NCBI GenBank assembly: GCA_964641415.1
Contig: CAZXMW010000008.1
Location: 39,365 to 103,364 of the forward strand
Reading direction: 5' to 3'
Source of the DNA: JAHECW01 sp964641415
GTDB taxonomy: Bacteria; Acidobacteriota; Thermoanaerobaculia; Thermoanaerobaculales; Sulfomarinibacteraceae
DNA length: 64,000 bases
Below are positions 17,647 to 27,009 of the stretch, in pieces. The first letter of the stretch is position 1. Every line of letters starts with the position of its first letter. Under the pieces are notes generated by a model. The model was not told where the DNA came from. It made no database searches and was given only the letters and a program-made list of their open reading frames with translations. The translations under genes were made by a program, and so were the position numbers.

Positions 17647-18776
17647 CGATAGAGCTCCTCGAGCCGGCGCACCATCTCGTCACGGTCAAAGGCTTCGAGA
17701 CCATCGGCCGCTCCGGCGGCCAAGCTCCGACGGCGGTCGCCCGAGCTCAGGATACCGAGCACCGCCCGAGCCAGGGCCGGCGGATCGCCGGGCGGCGCCA
17801 GCTCGCCGTTGAAGCCGGGCCGGACCACTTCCGGGGTGCCGTCGACCGCCGTCGCCACCACCGGCACCCCGGCCGCCAACGACTCGACAACCGAGCACGG
17901 CAACCCCTCGTGGCGGGACGACAGCACCGACACGGCGGTCGCCGCCAGCAGGCCGGGAACGTCGTCCCACCAGCCGGTGAATCGAATCCGGTCGGCGAGC
18001 CCGAGCTCGGCCGCGAGCGCCTCCGCGTCACCGCGCAGGGGCCCGTCGCCGGTCATGACGAAGCACGCGTCCGGCTGCTCTGAGGCAATCATCGCCGCGG
18101 CCCGGACGAAGTCGAGAGGCGCCTTCTGGGGCTTGAAGTTGCCGATCTGGACCACCAACGGCGCCGACCAGGGCAGGCCGAGACGGGCGCGCACCGACCC
18201 GTCGTCGTCGACATCGCGAAAACGATTGAGATCGATCCCGGCCCGGATCACCGACGCGCGGTCGGGGCGCCACAGACCGAGCTCGACCCCGGCCGCCAGA
18301 TTGCGCTCGGAGACCGCGACGAAGTGGTCCGTCCAGCGCGCCGCGAGCCGCTCGACGGCAACGAAGAGGGCGCGTTTCGTGGCCGACTGCAGCGGGGTGA
18401 AGCCGAAGCCGTGGACGGTGTGGACGACGACCGGGACCCGCTCGCGTCGAGCCGCCAGCCGGCCGAGCACCCCGGCCTTGGACGAGTGGGTGTGGACCAC
18501 CTGGGGCCGGAAGTGGCGGATCGCCCGCCGCAGCCCGGCAAGTGCGCGCAGGTCCCGGATCGGGCTGACCGGCCGCACCAGATCCGCGATCTCGTAGCGC
18601 GCGACGTCCTCGAGCCTGCGCGCCTGGTGGTCGAGGGCGTCGCCCGGGCCCCACGCCAGAGCGGCGTCGAAGCGCTCACGGTCGAGGGTGGCGGCGGTGT
18701 GCAGCGCGACCCGCTGGGCGCCGCCGAGCTCCAACCGGGTGATGACGGTCAGGACCCGGACCCGCGGCGACGTCAT
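17619..18776 (-). CDS. family 4 glycosyltransferase
   Basis: 385 residues with the GT-B layout. The N-terminal domain has TRLELGGAQRVALHTAATL and VVHTHSSKAGVLGRLAA. The C-terminal donor-binding domain has VVQIGNFKPQKAPLDFVRAA and the EX7E motif (SSRHEGLPCSVVESLAAGVP). It should transfer an activated hexose in the cytoplasm to a lipid-linked glycan. It starts in a 4-bp ATGA overlap with the FAD oxidoreductase gene and ends inside the prepilin peptidase gene. The sugar specificity is not predictable. Confidence 0.88.
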   Translation of the reverse strand: MTSPRVRVLTVITRLELGGAQRVALHTAATLDRERFDAALAWGPGDALDHQARRLEDVARYEIADLVRPVSPIRDLRALAGLRRAIRHFRPQVVHTHSSKAGVLGRLAARRERVPVVVHTVHGFGFTPLQSATKRALFVAVERLAARWTDHFVAVSERNLAAGVELGLWRPDRASVIRAGIDLNRFRDVDDDGSVRARLGLPWSAPLVVQIGNFKPQKAPLDFVRAAAMIASEQPDACFVMTGDGPLRGDAEALAAELGLADRIRFTGWWDDVPGLLAATAVSVLSSRHEGLPCSVVESLAAGVPVVATAVDGTPEVVRPGFNGELAPPGDPPALARAVLGILSSGDRRRSLAAGAADGLEAFDRDEMVRRLEELYRCLTGRNRS

Positions 18777-20068
18777 CCCGCCCCACCGGCCAGCCGGCGC
18801 GCCGCCGCCATGCCGTCGAGGATGGCGTCCTCCATGGCCGAGTACTTCCACTCCGCCCACCGCCCGGCGAGCCGGACCCCGTGTCCGCCGAGCCACCGGC
18901 GCAGCGTCGCCACCGCCTGCCGCCGATGGTGGTCGAACACGACGTAGGCGGGGTCGACCATGGTCAGCCGGCGAACCTCGACGGCGTTCGGGTCGATAAG
19001 CCCCGACGCCGCCAGGGCGGCCTCGGACTCCGCGGCGACGGCGTCGACGTCGCCCGAGCCCGGGTCGAGGCTGACCTCCACCGACACCGTGTGGCAGCCG
19101 TCCGGCGCCAAGCGGCCGTGGTTGGACGGGAAGCCGACCCGGTAGTAGGGCAGCTCGGGGTCGGGGAAGTAGCGCCAGTGCTCGTCGACCGGCGCCCGGC
19201 CGCGGACGCCGAGCGCGATGTTGAGCACACGCACCCAGCGCAGCGCCCGCCGCGCCTCGGCGATCTCGTCGGGCAGAGGGTCCGAAACCATGTCGACGAG
19301 CGCCGGCAACGAGGTCGTCGCCACTGCCGCGTCGTAGTCCACAAGGTCGCCGTCGGCGAGCTCGAGCCGGTGCTCGGCCAGGCCGACGCGGACGACCTCG
19401 GCGCTTCGGCGCAGCTCGGGCACCCGGGCGGCGACCCGGTCGGGCAGCAGCCGGATGCCGCCCGTCTCCGGATAGCGGAAGACCGCGTTGTAGCCGACTT
19501 GCTCATCATGCAGGCCGAGCGCGCCGTCGACCACCTCCTCGAGATCGGGCTTGGGCACGTAGCGCCCGACCCAGTCCAGGCTCAGCTCGTCGGGCTCGGC
19601 GCGATAGAGCTTGCGGTTGTAGGGAAAGAAGAAGTGCTCGGCGAGACCTTGTCCGAAGCGATTCAGCACCCAGTCGCTGAAATTCGTCGGCTCGGCCTCG
19701 GGCTCGGCGGCCCACGCCCGGATGAAGCCGAGCAGGCAGTCGCGCCGGACCTCGGGCGCCAGAGAGTGGGTGTGGATCTGAATCGGGTAGGGCGTGGCGT
19801 GGTCGCCGACGACGATGGCGGCGCGGCGCTGCCAGACCCGAAGCCGCGGCCAGACGTCGAGCTCGGTGAGGTAGGCCTCGGTTTCGGGCCGGCAGACGTG
19901 GAGCAGGTGGCCGGTGTGGTCGAAGACGTAGCCCGACGCCTCGATGCTCCGGCAGGCGCCGCCGGGCTCGGTTTCGCGCTCGAGCACCGGCGCCGCGAGC
20001 CCCGCCGCGGCCAGACGCTCGGCCGCCACCAGGCCGGTCAGGCCGCCGCCGATGACGACGATCCTCAC
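18773..20068 (-). CDS. FAD-dependent NAD(P)-binding protein, UDP-galactopyranose-mutase/protoporphyrinogen-oxidase-like
   Basis: 431 residues. The N-terminal dinucleotide fold is clear (RIVVIGGGLTGLVAAERLAA followed by ERETEPGGACRS), and FDHTGHLLHVCRPE matches the substrate loop of the UGM/amine-oxidase superfamily. The mid region FFPYNRKLYRAEPDELSLDW is shared with sugar-locus flavoproteins of this group. In a glycan operon it may isomerise or oxidise a nucleotide sugar or lipid-linked sugar. It starts at GTG in a GTGA overlap with the WecA-like gene. The exact reaction is unknown. Confidence 0.75.
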   Translation of the reverse strand: MRIVVIGGGLTGLVAAERLAAAGLAAPVLERETEPGGACRSIEASGYVFDHTGHLLHVCRPETEAYLTELDVWPRLRVWQRRAAIVVGDHATPYPIQIHTHSLAPEVRRDCLLGFIRAWAAEPEAEPTNFSDWVLNRFGQGLAEHFFFPYNRKLYRAEPDELSLDWVGRYVPKPDLEEVVDGALGLHDEQVGYNAVFRYPETGGIRLLPDRVAARVPELRRSAEVVRVGLAEHRLELADGDLVDYDAAVATTSLPALVDMVSDPLPDEIAEARRALRWVRVLNIALGVRGRAPVDEHWRYFPDPELPYYRVGFPSNHGRLAPDGCHTVSVEVSLDPGSGDVDAVAAESEAALAASGLIDPNAVEVRRLTMVDPAYVVFDHHRRQAVATLRRWLGGHGVRLAGRWAEWKYSAMEDAILDGMAAARRLAGGAG

Positions 20069-21069
20069 GACGCCTCCATGTCGACCCGGCCGAGCCAGAT
20101 CAAGAGGGCGAGAACGACCACGCCGACCGCGCCGGTGACGATCAGCGTGTTTCGGACATCGAGGGAGAGGATGACCAGGCCGACGGCGCCGAGGACCACC
20201 GCCGCACCGTAGCACGCGAGCACCGCGGCCACCGTGGAGCCGCCCAGACGCTTGCGCAGCCGCAGCGGGATGTGGTCCGGGCTGCCGTAGTAGATCTTCC
20301 TGCCGGCCCGCGCCCGCAGCACCATGACGTAGAAGGTGTCGACGATGGGCAGGGCGAGGAAGAACAGCGGAGCGAGAAACCCGAGCCGGTTGTGCGCGGT
20401 GTAGTCCATGACCATGGCCAGCGAGCCCAGGGTGAGCCCGATGAACAGGCTGCCGCAGTCGCCGAGGTAGATCTCCGCGGGGTGGAAGTTGAAGCGAATG
20501 AAGCCGAGCAGCGCGCCGATCAGCGCGACGGTGAAGAACGCGACCACCAGGCGGCCGTTGACCAGCGCCACCACCAGCAGATAGGTGCCTGCGATCACCC
20601 CGAGGCCGCTCGCCAGCCCGTCCATGACGTCGGACAGGTTGAAGGCGTTGGACATGCCGACCAGCCAGAGGATGGTGAGACCGACCCGCGCCCACCACGG
20701 AATGAAGATGATCTGGAGCATGACCCCGGCCTTGAGCAGGACGAAGACCGCCACCGCCTGGCCGATGACCTTCGGCTTCGGGGTTAGGGCGCCGAAGTCG
20801 TCGATCAGCCCGACCATGGTGACGATGGTCGAGGCGAGCAGCATGGCGAGCAGCTCGTGGTCGAACTCGAAGGTCATGCCGATCGACAGCAGAAAGGCGA
20901 CGAAGACCGCGAGCCCGCCGAGGTAGGCGACCGGAGCGGAGTGGTTCTTGAGCTGCCCGTCGGGCCGGTCGACGACCCCGAAGCGGATCGCCGCGTCGCG
21001 CGCCATCGGCGTGCCGACCAGCGCGAGCAGGTAGGCGAGAAAGAAACCGAGCAGCAGCTGGATCACCAT
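20065..21069 (-). CDS. polyprenyl-phosphate sugar-1-phosphate transferase (WecA/TagO/MraY family)
   Basis: 334 residues with about ten membrane helices. Family motifs are GLIDDFGALTPKPKVIGQ (DDxxD), NAFNLSDVMDGLASGLG (NxxDGxD-like), and YLGDCGSLFIGLTLG (usually GDSGS; the Cys here is unusual). The Arg-rich cytoplasmic loop is SPDHIPLRLRKRLG. It primes glycan synthesis by moving GlcNAc-1-P or a similar sugar-phosphate from a UDP-sugar to undecaprenyl phosphate at the inner membrane. ATG 21069 overlaps the preceding stop by 7 nt. Confidence 0.9.
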   Translation of the reverse strand: MVIQLLLGFFLAYLLALVGTPMARDAAIRFGVVDRPDGQLKNHSAPVAYLGGLAVFVAFLLSIGMTFEFDHELLAMLLASTIVTMVGLIDDFGALTPKPKVIGQAVAVFVLLKAGVMLQIIFIPWWARVGLTILWLVGMSNAFNLSDVMDGLASGLGVIAGTYLLVVALVNGRLVVAFFTVALIGALLGFIRFNFHPAEIYLGDCGSLFIGLTLGSLAMVMDYTAHNRLGFLAPLFFLALPIVDTFYVMVLRARAGRKIYYGSPDHIPLRLRKRLGGSTVAAVLACYGAAVVLGAVGLVILSLDVRNTLIVTGAVGVVVLALLIWLGRVDMEAS

Positions 21070-22022
21070 GGCAGGTCCCGAAGCCTCCGGCGCGGGCCGC
21101 TCGTCGAGCGCGCCCGCCACGCGCCCGCCACCAGCGCCCGCCGGCGGGCGACGGCGGCGGCGAGACCCGGCCGACGGACGACCCCGAGCGTCGTCAACGC
21201 CGCGTCCCAGACCAAGAGTAGGGGCAGCCGCAGGGCGAGATCAAGGATGTGGAGGTGGCGGATCAGGGTCGCCCACCGGTTGGTGACGATGCACGCCTCG
21301 AGCGCGACCGGCCGCCGCCAGCGCAGCGGGCCGGATCCCGAGGCGGCGCCGGCGCCGCGACGGTGGATCGCCACCGCGTCGGGAAGGGCCGCGACGCCGT
21401 ACCCGGCGTTGGTCAGCCGCCAGCCGAGCTCGAGATCCTCCCAGAAGCAGAAGAAGGGCGCCGCCCAGGGTCCGTCGGGCCCGGCCACCGCGTCGAGAGC
21501 GGCGCGCCGGAACACCGCAAGCGCGCCGCACGCGGCGAGCACCGGTCGCGGCTCGAGCAGCTCGTCGGTCAACGGCCCGCCGTAGCCCCGGTCACGGACC
21601 TCGAGGGCGAGCGGGCGCAGCACCTGGCCGACGCTGTCCACCGTCACGCCGTCTGATCGCATGAGCCGGGGTGCGACCCCGCCGAGACCCGGGTTCGCCG
21701 CCAGCGCGTCGGCCGCCAGCTCGAGGCAGTCGGGCTCGACCACGACGTCGGGGTTGAGGCCGGCGACGACGTCGACGTCGTCGGCCAGCGCCGCGAAGCC
21801 GCGGTTGCAGCCGCCGGCGAAGCCGGTGTTGGTGTCGAGGGCGAGCAGCTCGATGCGGTCATCGGCGACGGCCTCGACGACCTCGCGCGAGCCGTCGGAC
21901 GAGTGGTTGTCGACGACCACGATCCGGGCGACGCTCCGGGCCGCGGTGAGCGCGGCGAGGCAGGCCGGCAGGTCGCCGGCCGAGTCGTAGCTGACCACCA
22001 CCACGCCGATGGCGGCGGTCAC
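21063..22022 (-). CDS. family 2 glycosyltransferase (rhamnosyltransferase-like)
   Basis: 319 residues. The GT-A core is present: IGVVVVSYDSAGDLPACLAAL, VVDNHSSDGSREVV, NTGFAGGCNRGF and the metal-binding region VAGLNPDVVVEP (NPD in place of DxD, as in WbbL-type rhamnosyltransferases). FFCFWEDLELGWRLTNAGY is the acceptor-domain signature. It probably adds a deoxyhexose to the lipid-linked glycan. It is the first gene of a five-gene overlapping operon. GTG 22022 puts the start just before the first strand; a start at 22082 is possible. Confidence 0.85.
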   Translation of the reverse strand: MTAAIGVVVVSYDSAGDLPACLAALTAARSVARIVVVDNHSSDGSREVVEAVADDRIELLALDTNTGFAGGCNRGFAALADDVDVVAGLNPDVVVEPDCLELAADALAANPGLGGVAPRLMRSDGVTVDSVGQVLRPLALEVRDRGYGGPLTDELLEPRPVLAACGALAVFRRAALDAVAGPDGPWAAPFFCFWEDLELGWRLTNAGYGVAALPDAVAIHRRGAGAASGSGPLRWRRPVALEACIVTNRWATLIRHLHILDLALRLPLLLVWDAALTTLGVVRRPGLAAAVARRRALVAGAWRARSTSGPRRRLRDLPW

Positions 22023-22130
22023 GGCGGCACACCGGCGCTCGACGACTCGAGACGGGCCGAACTCCGCCCGGGACGATGGCACAACGTGTCGGACATCTGG
22101 AAAAGTATCTCACCACGGCGCGGGTCCTGC

Positions 22131-22136
22131 CACAAT
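22131..22136 (+). promoter_or_regulatory. putative -10 box of the GT-C/TPR gene (leaderless)
   Basis: CACAAT ends 7 nt before GTG 22144, with the same geometry as selA. The ATG at 22135 overlaps the hexamer. Confidence 0.4.
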
Positions 22137-22143
22137 GGGCCCG

Positions 22144-23778
22144 GTGAGCTCTCCGACCCTGCCCCTCCTGACCGACCGGCCGTGGCTGCAGGGAGCGGTG
22201 CTCGCGGTCGTCGCCGTCGCCGTGCTGTCGCCCAACCTGGGCGCCGGCTTCGTGTGGGACGACCGGCAGCAGATCGTCGACTCGCCGACCATCGACCAGG
22301 CGTCGGCGCCGGTGCGCTATCTGTCGCTCAGCGTTGCCGCGTCGTACGGCTCCTCGGGCCGCGGCGCCGACGGCGTCGACACCTACCGGCCGCTGTTCTT
22401 CATCACGCTGTGGCTCGTCCACCGGATCAACGGCGCCGATCCGTTCTGGTTCCACCTGGCGGTGCTGATGGCCCACCTCGCCGCGAGCCTGCTGCTGTGG
22501 TCGGTCGCGCGCCGGTGGCTCGGGTCCGACCTCGCGGCGGCCGCCGCGTTCGCCGTCGTCGTCGTCCACCCGGTGACCGCCGAGGCCTACCTGTGGCCGT
22601 CGGCGATCTCCGAGCCGCTGGCGGTGGCCGGCCTGCTCGGCTGCGTGCTGCTGCTCGACCGCTTCGGACGGGCCGACGGCTCGACCGGAATCGCCGCCGC
22701 CGGAGCGGGGCTCGCCCTGCTGCTCGGGTTGCTCGCCAAGGAGGCGGTGGTGACCGCCCTGCCGGCGCTGACGATCTACCTGTGGCGGGTCCGGGGCGTC
22801 CGGCTCCGCGCCCTGGCCGGTCCGTGGCTGGCGGTCGTGGTCTTCCTCGCGCTGCGGGTCTGGGCCCTCGCTGGGCTCCAGGCCACCGGCAGCGGCGCCG
22901 GACAACGCCTCGAGGCGCTGTCTCACCTGCCGGTGCTCGTCCTCGACGGGCTGCGCGCCATGGTCACCCTGCAGCCGGTCGGGATGCGCCAGCTGTACTG
23001 GGACTACCGGAGCGTCGACTGGCCGGCGAGCGCCGCGGCGCTCGCGGTCGTGATCGTCCTCGCCGTGCTCGCCTGGCGGCTCCGCCGCCGGCTGCCGCTC
23101 GCGGCCACCGCCCTGGCGGTCACCGTCTGCATGCTGACGCCGGTGGCGCTGGTGTCGACGGTGCCGGGCTGGGGCGGCTTCGGCCGCTACCTCTACCTGC
23201 CGTGGGCGATCACCGCCCTCGCCCTGGCCGAGATCGGGCGCCTCGTCGCGCCGTGGCTCGCCCGGCACGCGCCGCGGCTGCGCGCCGGCGTCACGGCGGT
23301 CGCAGTGGTCTTCCTCGCCCTCGAACTGGTCGGGCTCCGTCACGCGCTGAGCGTGTTCTCCTCCCAGGAGAGCCTGGCCCGTGCCGCCGTCGAGCTCCAG
23401 CCCGACGCCCCCGACGGCTGGCTCTGGCTCGGCAATCACCACCTCGAAACCGGCGACCTGCCGGCCGCCGCGCGGTGCTACGCCGAGGCCGTCGCCGTCG
23501 CCCCCGGGCTCTACGACGCCCGCCAGAACCTGGCCGCCGCGCTCTACTACCTCGGCCGACCCGGCGACGCCCTCGAGCACCAGCGCATCCTCCGCGAGCA
23601 GCACGGCGTGACCGCCGACAGCGCCGTGATCGCCGCCCGCGCGCTGATCGACCTCGGCCGACCCGACGAGGCGGCGGTCTGGCTGCACGACGGCCTCGTC
23701 CTCGATCCCGACCACGCCTTCCTGCTCGAGCTCGAGCGCACCCTGGTCAACGGCGGCCCCGAGCCGCCACCTCGCTGA
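22144..23778 (+). CDS. TMTC-like membrane glycosyltransferase with C-terminal TPRs
   Basis: 544 residues: about ten membrane helices followed by about 150 residues of TPR (LGNHHLETGDLPAAARCYAE, ALYYLGRPGDALEHQ). The first lumenal loop has GFVWDDRQQIVDSP and TYRPLFFITLWLVHRI, matching the TMTC/GT-C layout known from O-mannosyltransferases, where the WDD is catalytic. It may glycosylate proteins or lipids from a polyprenyl-phosphate sugar. It is divergent from the operon at 22022. Its last 32 bp overlap the convergent glycosyltransferase gene. Confidence 0.75.
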   Translation: MSSPTLPLLTDRPWLQGAVLAVVAVAVLSPNLGAGFVWDDRQQIVDSPTIDQASAPVRYLSLSVAASYGSSGRGADGVDTYRPLFFITLWLVHRINGADPFWFHLAVLMAHLAASLLLWSVARRWLGSDLAAAAAFAVVVVHPVTAEAYLWPSAISEPLAVAGLLGCVLLLDRFGRADGSTGIAAAGAGLALLLGLLAKEAVVTALPALTIYLWRVRGVRLRALAGPWLAVVVFLALRVWALAGLQATGSGAGQRLEALSHLPVLVLDGLRAMVTLQPVGMRQLYWDYRSVDWPASAAALAVVIVLAVLAWRLRRRLPLAATALAVTVCMLTPVALVSTVPGWGGFGRYLYLPWAITALALAEIGRLVAPWLARHAPRLRAGVTAVAVVFLALELVGLRHALSVFSSQESLARAAVELQPDAPDGWLWLGNHHLETGDLPAAARCYAEAVAVAPGLYDARQNLAAALYYLGRPGDALEHQRILREQHGVTADSAVIAARALIDLGRPDEAAVWLHDGLVLDPDHAFLLELERTLVNGGPEPPPR

Positions 23779-24916
23779 GGATCGCCTCCATCCGGTCGAC
23801 GTGGCGACCGATGGAGAACTCGGCCCTGGCGCGCTCGGCCGCCGCCTCGCCCATCCGCCGCCGCAGCTTTCCATCTCCGGCGAGCCGGACCATCCGCTCG
23901 GCCAGCGCCTCGACGTCGCCGGCCTCGACCATGAACCCGGTCTCGCCCTCGACGACCATCTCCGGCACGCCCCCGACCCGGGTCGCCACCACCGGCCGGC
24001 CCGCGGCCATGGCCTCCATCACCGAGCGCGGCAACGGGTCCGGCCAGCGGCTCGGAATCACCGCGACATCGATCGCCGCGAGCAGATCGGCGACGTCGGC
24101 TCTCGGCGGCAGCAGCCGAAACCGCTCGGGATCCGAACAGCGCCCGACCGCCTCGGCGAGCTCGCGCCTGGCCGTCTTTGGACCGTCGCCTGCCATGACC
24201 ACCCAGAGGTCGTCGACCGTGGCCATGGCCCGCAACGCGGCGGCCACCAGATCGAGTGAGCCCTTGTGCTCGACGAGCTGGGCGAAGAATCCGACCGCCA
24301 CTCCGGCTTCGGGAAGCCCGATGTCCGCGCGCAGCGCCGACCGGTCGCGGGAAGGGCGAGCCGGATCACAGCCGTTGTGGACGACCTCGATCCGCTCGCC
24401 GAGACCCTCGTCGGCGATCCAGCCGGCGACCGCATGGCTCACGGCCACGATCCGGGTCGCGTCCCGGCCGAGCCGGCGAGCGAACCACCTTCGCCTTCGA
24501 CCCGGCGGCAGAATCTCCCGGATGTGCCAGACCACCGGCAGCCCGAGAGACCGCGCCGCCGCCGCCCCCTTGAGCTGGGGCAGGCAATTGACGTGCACGA
24601 CCTCGGGCCAGAACCGGTCGAGCCAGACCGTCATCCGCCGCACGCCGGGGTCCGGCGCGCGGAAACGCAGGTAACGAACGACCTGCTTCGACAACGGCTG
24701 CTCTCCCCACTGCACCAGCCACGCAGGGCGGCTCGGGATCGTCGCCATCTCGACCCCGGCAGCCGCGAGCTCGGACGCGAGGCACCAGGGCCCGGGCGCG
24801 ACAACCCCGACCTCGTGACCGCGCTTTCTCAGGGCGGCGGCGAGAGCGGCGAGGCTGCGCTCGGCGCCGGTCGGCGCCGACCGTGAGGCGTGGTGAGAGA
24901 TCGCGGCGAGTTTCAC
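23747..24916 (-). CDS. family 4 glycosyltransferase
   Basis: 389 residues. The N-terminal acceptor domain starts MKLAAISHHASRSAPTGAE and has VHVNCLPQLKGAAAARSLG. The C-terminal domain has VVHNGCDPARPSRDR, VGFFAQLVEHKGSLDLVAAA and the EX7E region IPSRWPDPLPRSVMEAMAAG. It is a cytoplasmic GT-B enzyme of unknown donor. It follows the GT-A gene on the same strand after 43 bp and overlaps the convergent GT-C/TPR gene by 32 bp at its 3' end. Confidence 0.87.
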   Translation of the reverse strand: MKLAAISHHASRSAPTGAERSLAALAAALRKRGHEVGVVAPGPWCLASELAAAGVEMATIPSRPAWLVQWGEQPLSKQVVRYLRFRAPDPGVRRMTVWLDRFWPEVVHVNCLPQLKGAAAARSLGLPVVWHIREILPPGRRRRWFARRLGRDATRIVAVSHAVAGWIADEGLGERIEVVHNGCDPARPSRDRSALRADIGLPEAGVAVGFFAQLVEHKGSLDLVAAALRAMATVDDLWVVMAGDGPKTARRELAEAVGRCSDPERFRLLPPRADVADLLAAIDVAVIPSRWPDPLPRSVMEAMAAGRPVVATRVGGVPEMVVEGETGFMVEAGDVEALAERMVRLAGDGKLRRRMGEAAAERARAEFSIGRHVDRMEAILSEVAARGRR

Positions 24917-24959
24917 GGGTGCTCCGTGCCGGCGCGGCCGGTGACGCGGCCGAAGCTGA

Positions 24960-25895
24960 TCATGCCGAGATCCGAACCGAATCTCGAGCGCGACGCAGCG
25001 CCCGCATCGGCGCGGTGATCACGTCGCGCCCGCCTCGGCCGAGCACGAGCAGCGTCATCGACAACCCCATGCCCCGATACCAGCTCATCTGCCGCGTCCG
25101 CCAACTGCCCCAGCGGGGTGCGAGCCGAGAGTCGATCTCGTCGCGAGTCAGTTGCCGGGCCAGTTCGAAGGCCTCGATGAGTGCGGGATCGCTCCGATTG
25201 ACGGCGGTGGCCGGGAGCCGGCCACGAAAGACAAGATCGGCGCCCCAAAGCGCGAGACCGAGCCGGGGGTCCGGATTCCTCCGTGCGTGGCGCCACAATC
25301 GAACCAGGGCCTGCCAATTGGTGCGCGCTCCGTACAGCTGACGGTCGGACCAGTCGAACGGCCGCTGGCATGCCTTCATGGCGCGGTGCACGCCGAAGAA
25401 GAACGCCTGGAAAGGACTCGGGTCGGGACCGTGGAAGACCACCGGTGGCCAGGGGTGCTCGATGACGAGCTTGCGACCCGGGAATACCGGGTCCGGATCA
25501 GTGAACAGCCCCGACCCGTCCGATCGCCATCTCACCCGCGGGCTGAACGCATGAACGCCGATGATCGTCGAGTCTGTGAACCAGTCCTCGACACCCAGCA
25601 CGAGGTGGTCGAGCTCCGGGTCCTGGTCGAAATACCCTGCGATCCGCTTGAGGACATCCGTGTCCGCCAACACCATATCGGCGTCGAGCTTGACGAACAG
25701 GTCGGCGTCGCCCGCTCGGTAAACGACTGTTCGGTACAGCGCAGCGTGCGCTTCGGCGTTCGCCATGTCTTCGATCAGCAGGTGTTTCGTCGATCCGCCT
25801 CGTTGCGCAGCGACAGAGCGACGACATTCGGCGAGTTCGTTCTCGCCACTGGCAAGGGTCAACACCAGGATCCGTGGTTCGGCGATGCCGGTCAC
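24960..25895 (-). CDS. GT-A-fold glycosyltransferase-like protein
   Basis: 311 residues. It has an N-terminal Rossmann-like strand (RILVLTLASGENELAECRRSV), a DxD-type motif (DLFVKLDADMVLADTDVL), and a long C-terminal region without recognised signature. This suggests a metal-dependent glycosyltransferase distantly related to family 2. GTG 25895 is supported by a TACCAT box 6 nt upstream. It is divergent from the family 2 gene at 25963, with which it shares a 67-bp promoter region. Confidence 0.6.
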   Translation of the reverse strand: MTGIAEPRILVLTLASGENELAECRRSVAAQRGGSTKHLLIEDMANAEAHAALYRTVVYRAGDADLFVKLDADMVLADTDVLKRIAGYFDQDPELDHLVLGVEDWFTDSTIIGVHAFSPRVRWRSDGSGLFTDPDPVFPGRKLVIEHPWPPVVFHGPDPSPFQAFFFGVHRAMKACQRPFDWSDRQLYGARTNWQALVRLWRHARRNPDPRLGLALWGADLVFRGRLPATAVNRSDPALIEAFELARQLTRDEIDSRLAPRWGSWRTRQMSWYRGMGLSMTLLVLGRGGRDVITAPMRALRRARDSVRISA

Positions 25896-25901
25896 AGCCT
25901 C

Positions 25902-25907
25902 ATGGTA
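25902..25907 (-). promoter_or_regulatory. putative -10 box of the GT-A gene (leaderless)
   Basis: TACCAT on the minus strand ends 6 nt before GTG 25895. Confidence 0.4.
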
Positions 25908-25948
25908 GCCCGTACCCGCTATCCGCACCCACGACTCGATCGATCAAG

Positions 25949-25954
25949 TACCAT
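25949..25954 (+). promoter_or_regulatory. putative -10 box of the GT2-asnB operon (leaderless)
   Basis: TACCAT ends 8 nt before ATG 25963, and no Shine-Dalgarno fits between them. Confidence 0.4.
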
Positions 25955-25962
25955 CGACGACG

Positions 25963-27006
25963 ATGGGATCCGGCACCAGACCCGCTCGGGCTTTCGGACA
26001 AACCCGCCCCGAACTGGCTTCACTGGCCAAGCGATGCGCTCGTGGGAGAGTGTCCGTCATCATCCCCTGCTTCAACGCGGGAGCCTTCGTCGGCGATGCC
26101 ATAGCTGGCGCCCTCGCCCAGCGCTGGCCGGATCTCGAGGTCATCGTCGTCGACGACGGCTCGACCGACGACAGCCGAAAAGTGGCCGAGGGGTACGCAG
26201 AGCAGGTCCTCACGATCCGGTCCGATCGTGGTGGCGCGCCGAAGGCGCGGAACCTCGGTCTGCAGGCCGCAACCGGGGAGTTCATCCAGTTCCTCGATGC
26301 CGACGACGTCCTGCTCGCCGACTCGATCGGCGACCGCGCGATCGCACTCGGTGAACACAGCTCGGCGATCCACGCCGTGTTCGGCGATCGGGAGTTCGTC
26401 GAGCACCTGTCCGGCAGAGTCTGCGGCCGCACCTCACACGCCGACTGGCCGGAGCCCGATCCTCTCGCACACCTCATCAGGAACAACATTCACACCGAAT
26501 CGCCGCTCCACCGTCGCAATCGGCTGTACGAGATCGGAGGCTTCGACGAGACCCTGCCCTGCTCGCAGGAGCTCGATCTCCACATTCGCCTGCTGCTCGC
26601 GGGGGCTCGGATGGTCTACCTGCCGAAGGTGGTGGCCCGGGCTCGAGCTCACCGGGGCTCGGACCGGATCGAGAACGCGCCGTGGTGGCGTGAGGATCCC
26701 GACCGGCACCTGCGCATTGTCGAGCATCATCGCCGGCTGATCACGGGCGCCGGCGACCAGTTGTTGAGCCGCGATGTGCAGCGAGCATTGTCCTTCAAGC
26801 TCTGGTCGCGAGGGATGATCGCCGGTCGAAACGGAGCGTTCAAGGTCAGTCGGCGGTACTTCAGAGAAGCTCGACGATACAGCTCGCCGCTGCAGCCCGA
26901 AGGATCGTTCGGGCTTCGCCTGTGCCACCGTCTCCTCGGTCCGACCGCAACCGCGTGGGCGCTCTATCACAAACAACGTACCGCGAGTCGACTTCATCGA
27001 GGCTGA
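25963..27006 (+). CDS. family 2 glycosyltransferase
   Basis: 347 residues with a canonical GT2 core: VSVIIPCFNAGAFVGDAIAG, VIVVDDGSTDDSRKVAE, GGAPKARNLGLQAATGEF and the DxD motif FLDADDVLL. The acceptor part has ETLPCSQELDLHIRLLLAG. It transfers a sugar from a nucleotide donor in the cytoplasm. It lies 3 nt upstream of the asparagine-synthetase gene, so the two are co-transcribed; the sugar added and the amide made may be part of the same residue. Confidence 0.9.
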   Translation: MGSGTRPARAFGQTRPELASLAKRCARGRVSVIIPCFNAGAFVGDAIAGALAQRWPDLEVIVVDDGSTDDSRKVAEGYAEQVLTIRSDRGGAPKARNLGLQAATGEFIQFLDADDVLLADSIGDRAIALGEHSSAIHAVFGDREFVEHLSGRVCGRTSHADWPEPDPLAHLIRNNIHTESPLHRRNRLYEIGGFDETLPCSQELDLHIRLLLAGARMVYLPKVVARARAHRGSDRIENAPWWREDPDRHLRIVEHHRRLITGAGDQLLSRDVQRALSFKLWSRGMIAGRNGAFKVSRRYFREARRYSSPLQPEGSFGLRLCHRLLGPTATAWALYHKQRTASRLHRG

Positions 27007-27009
27007 CGG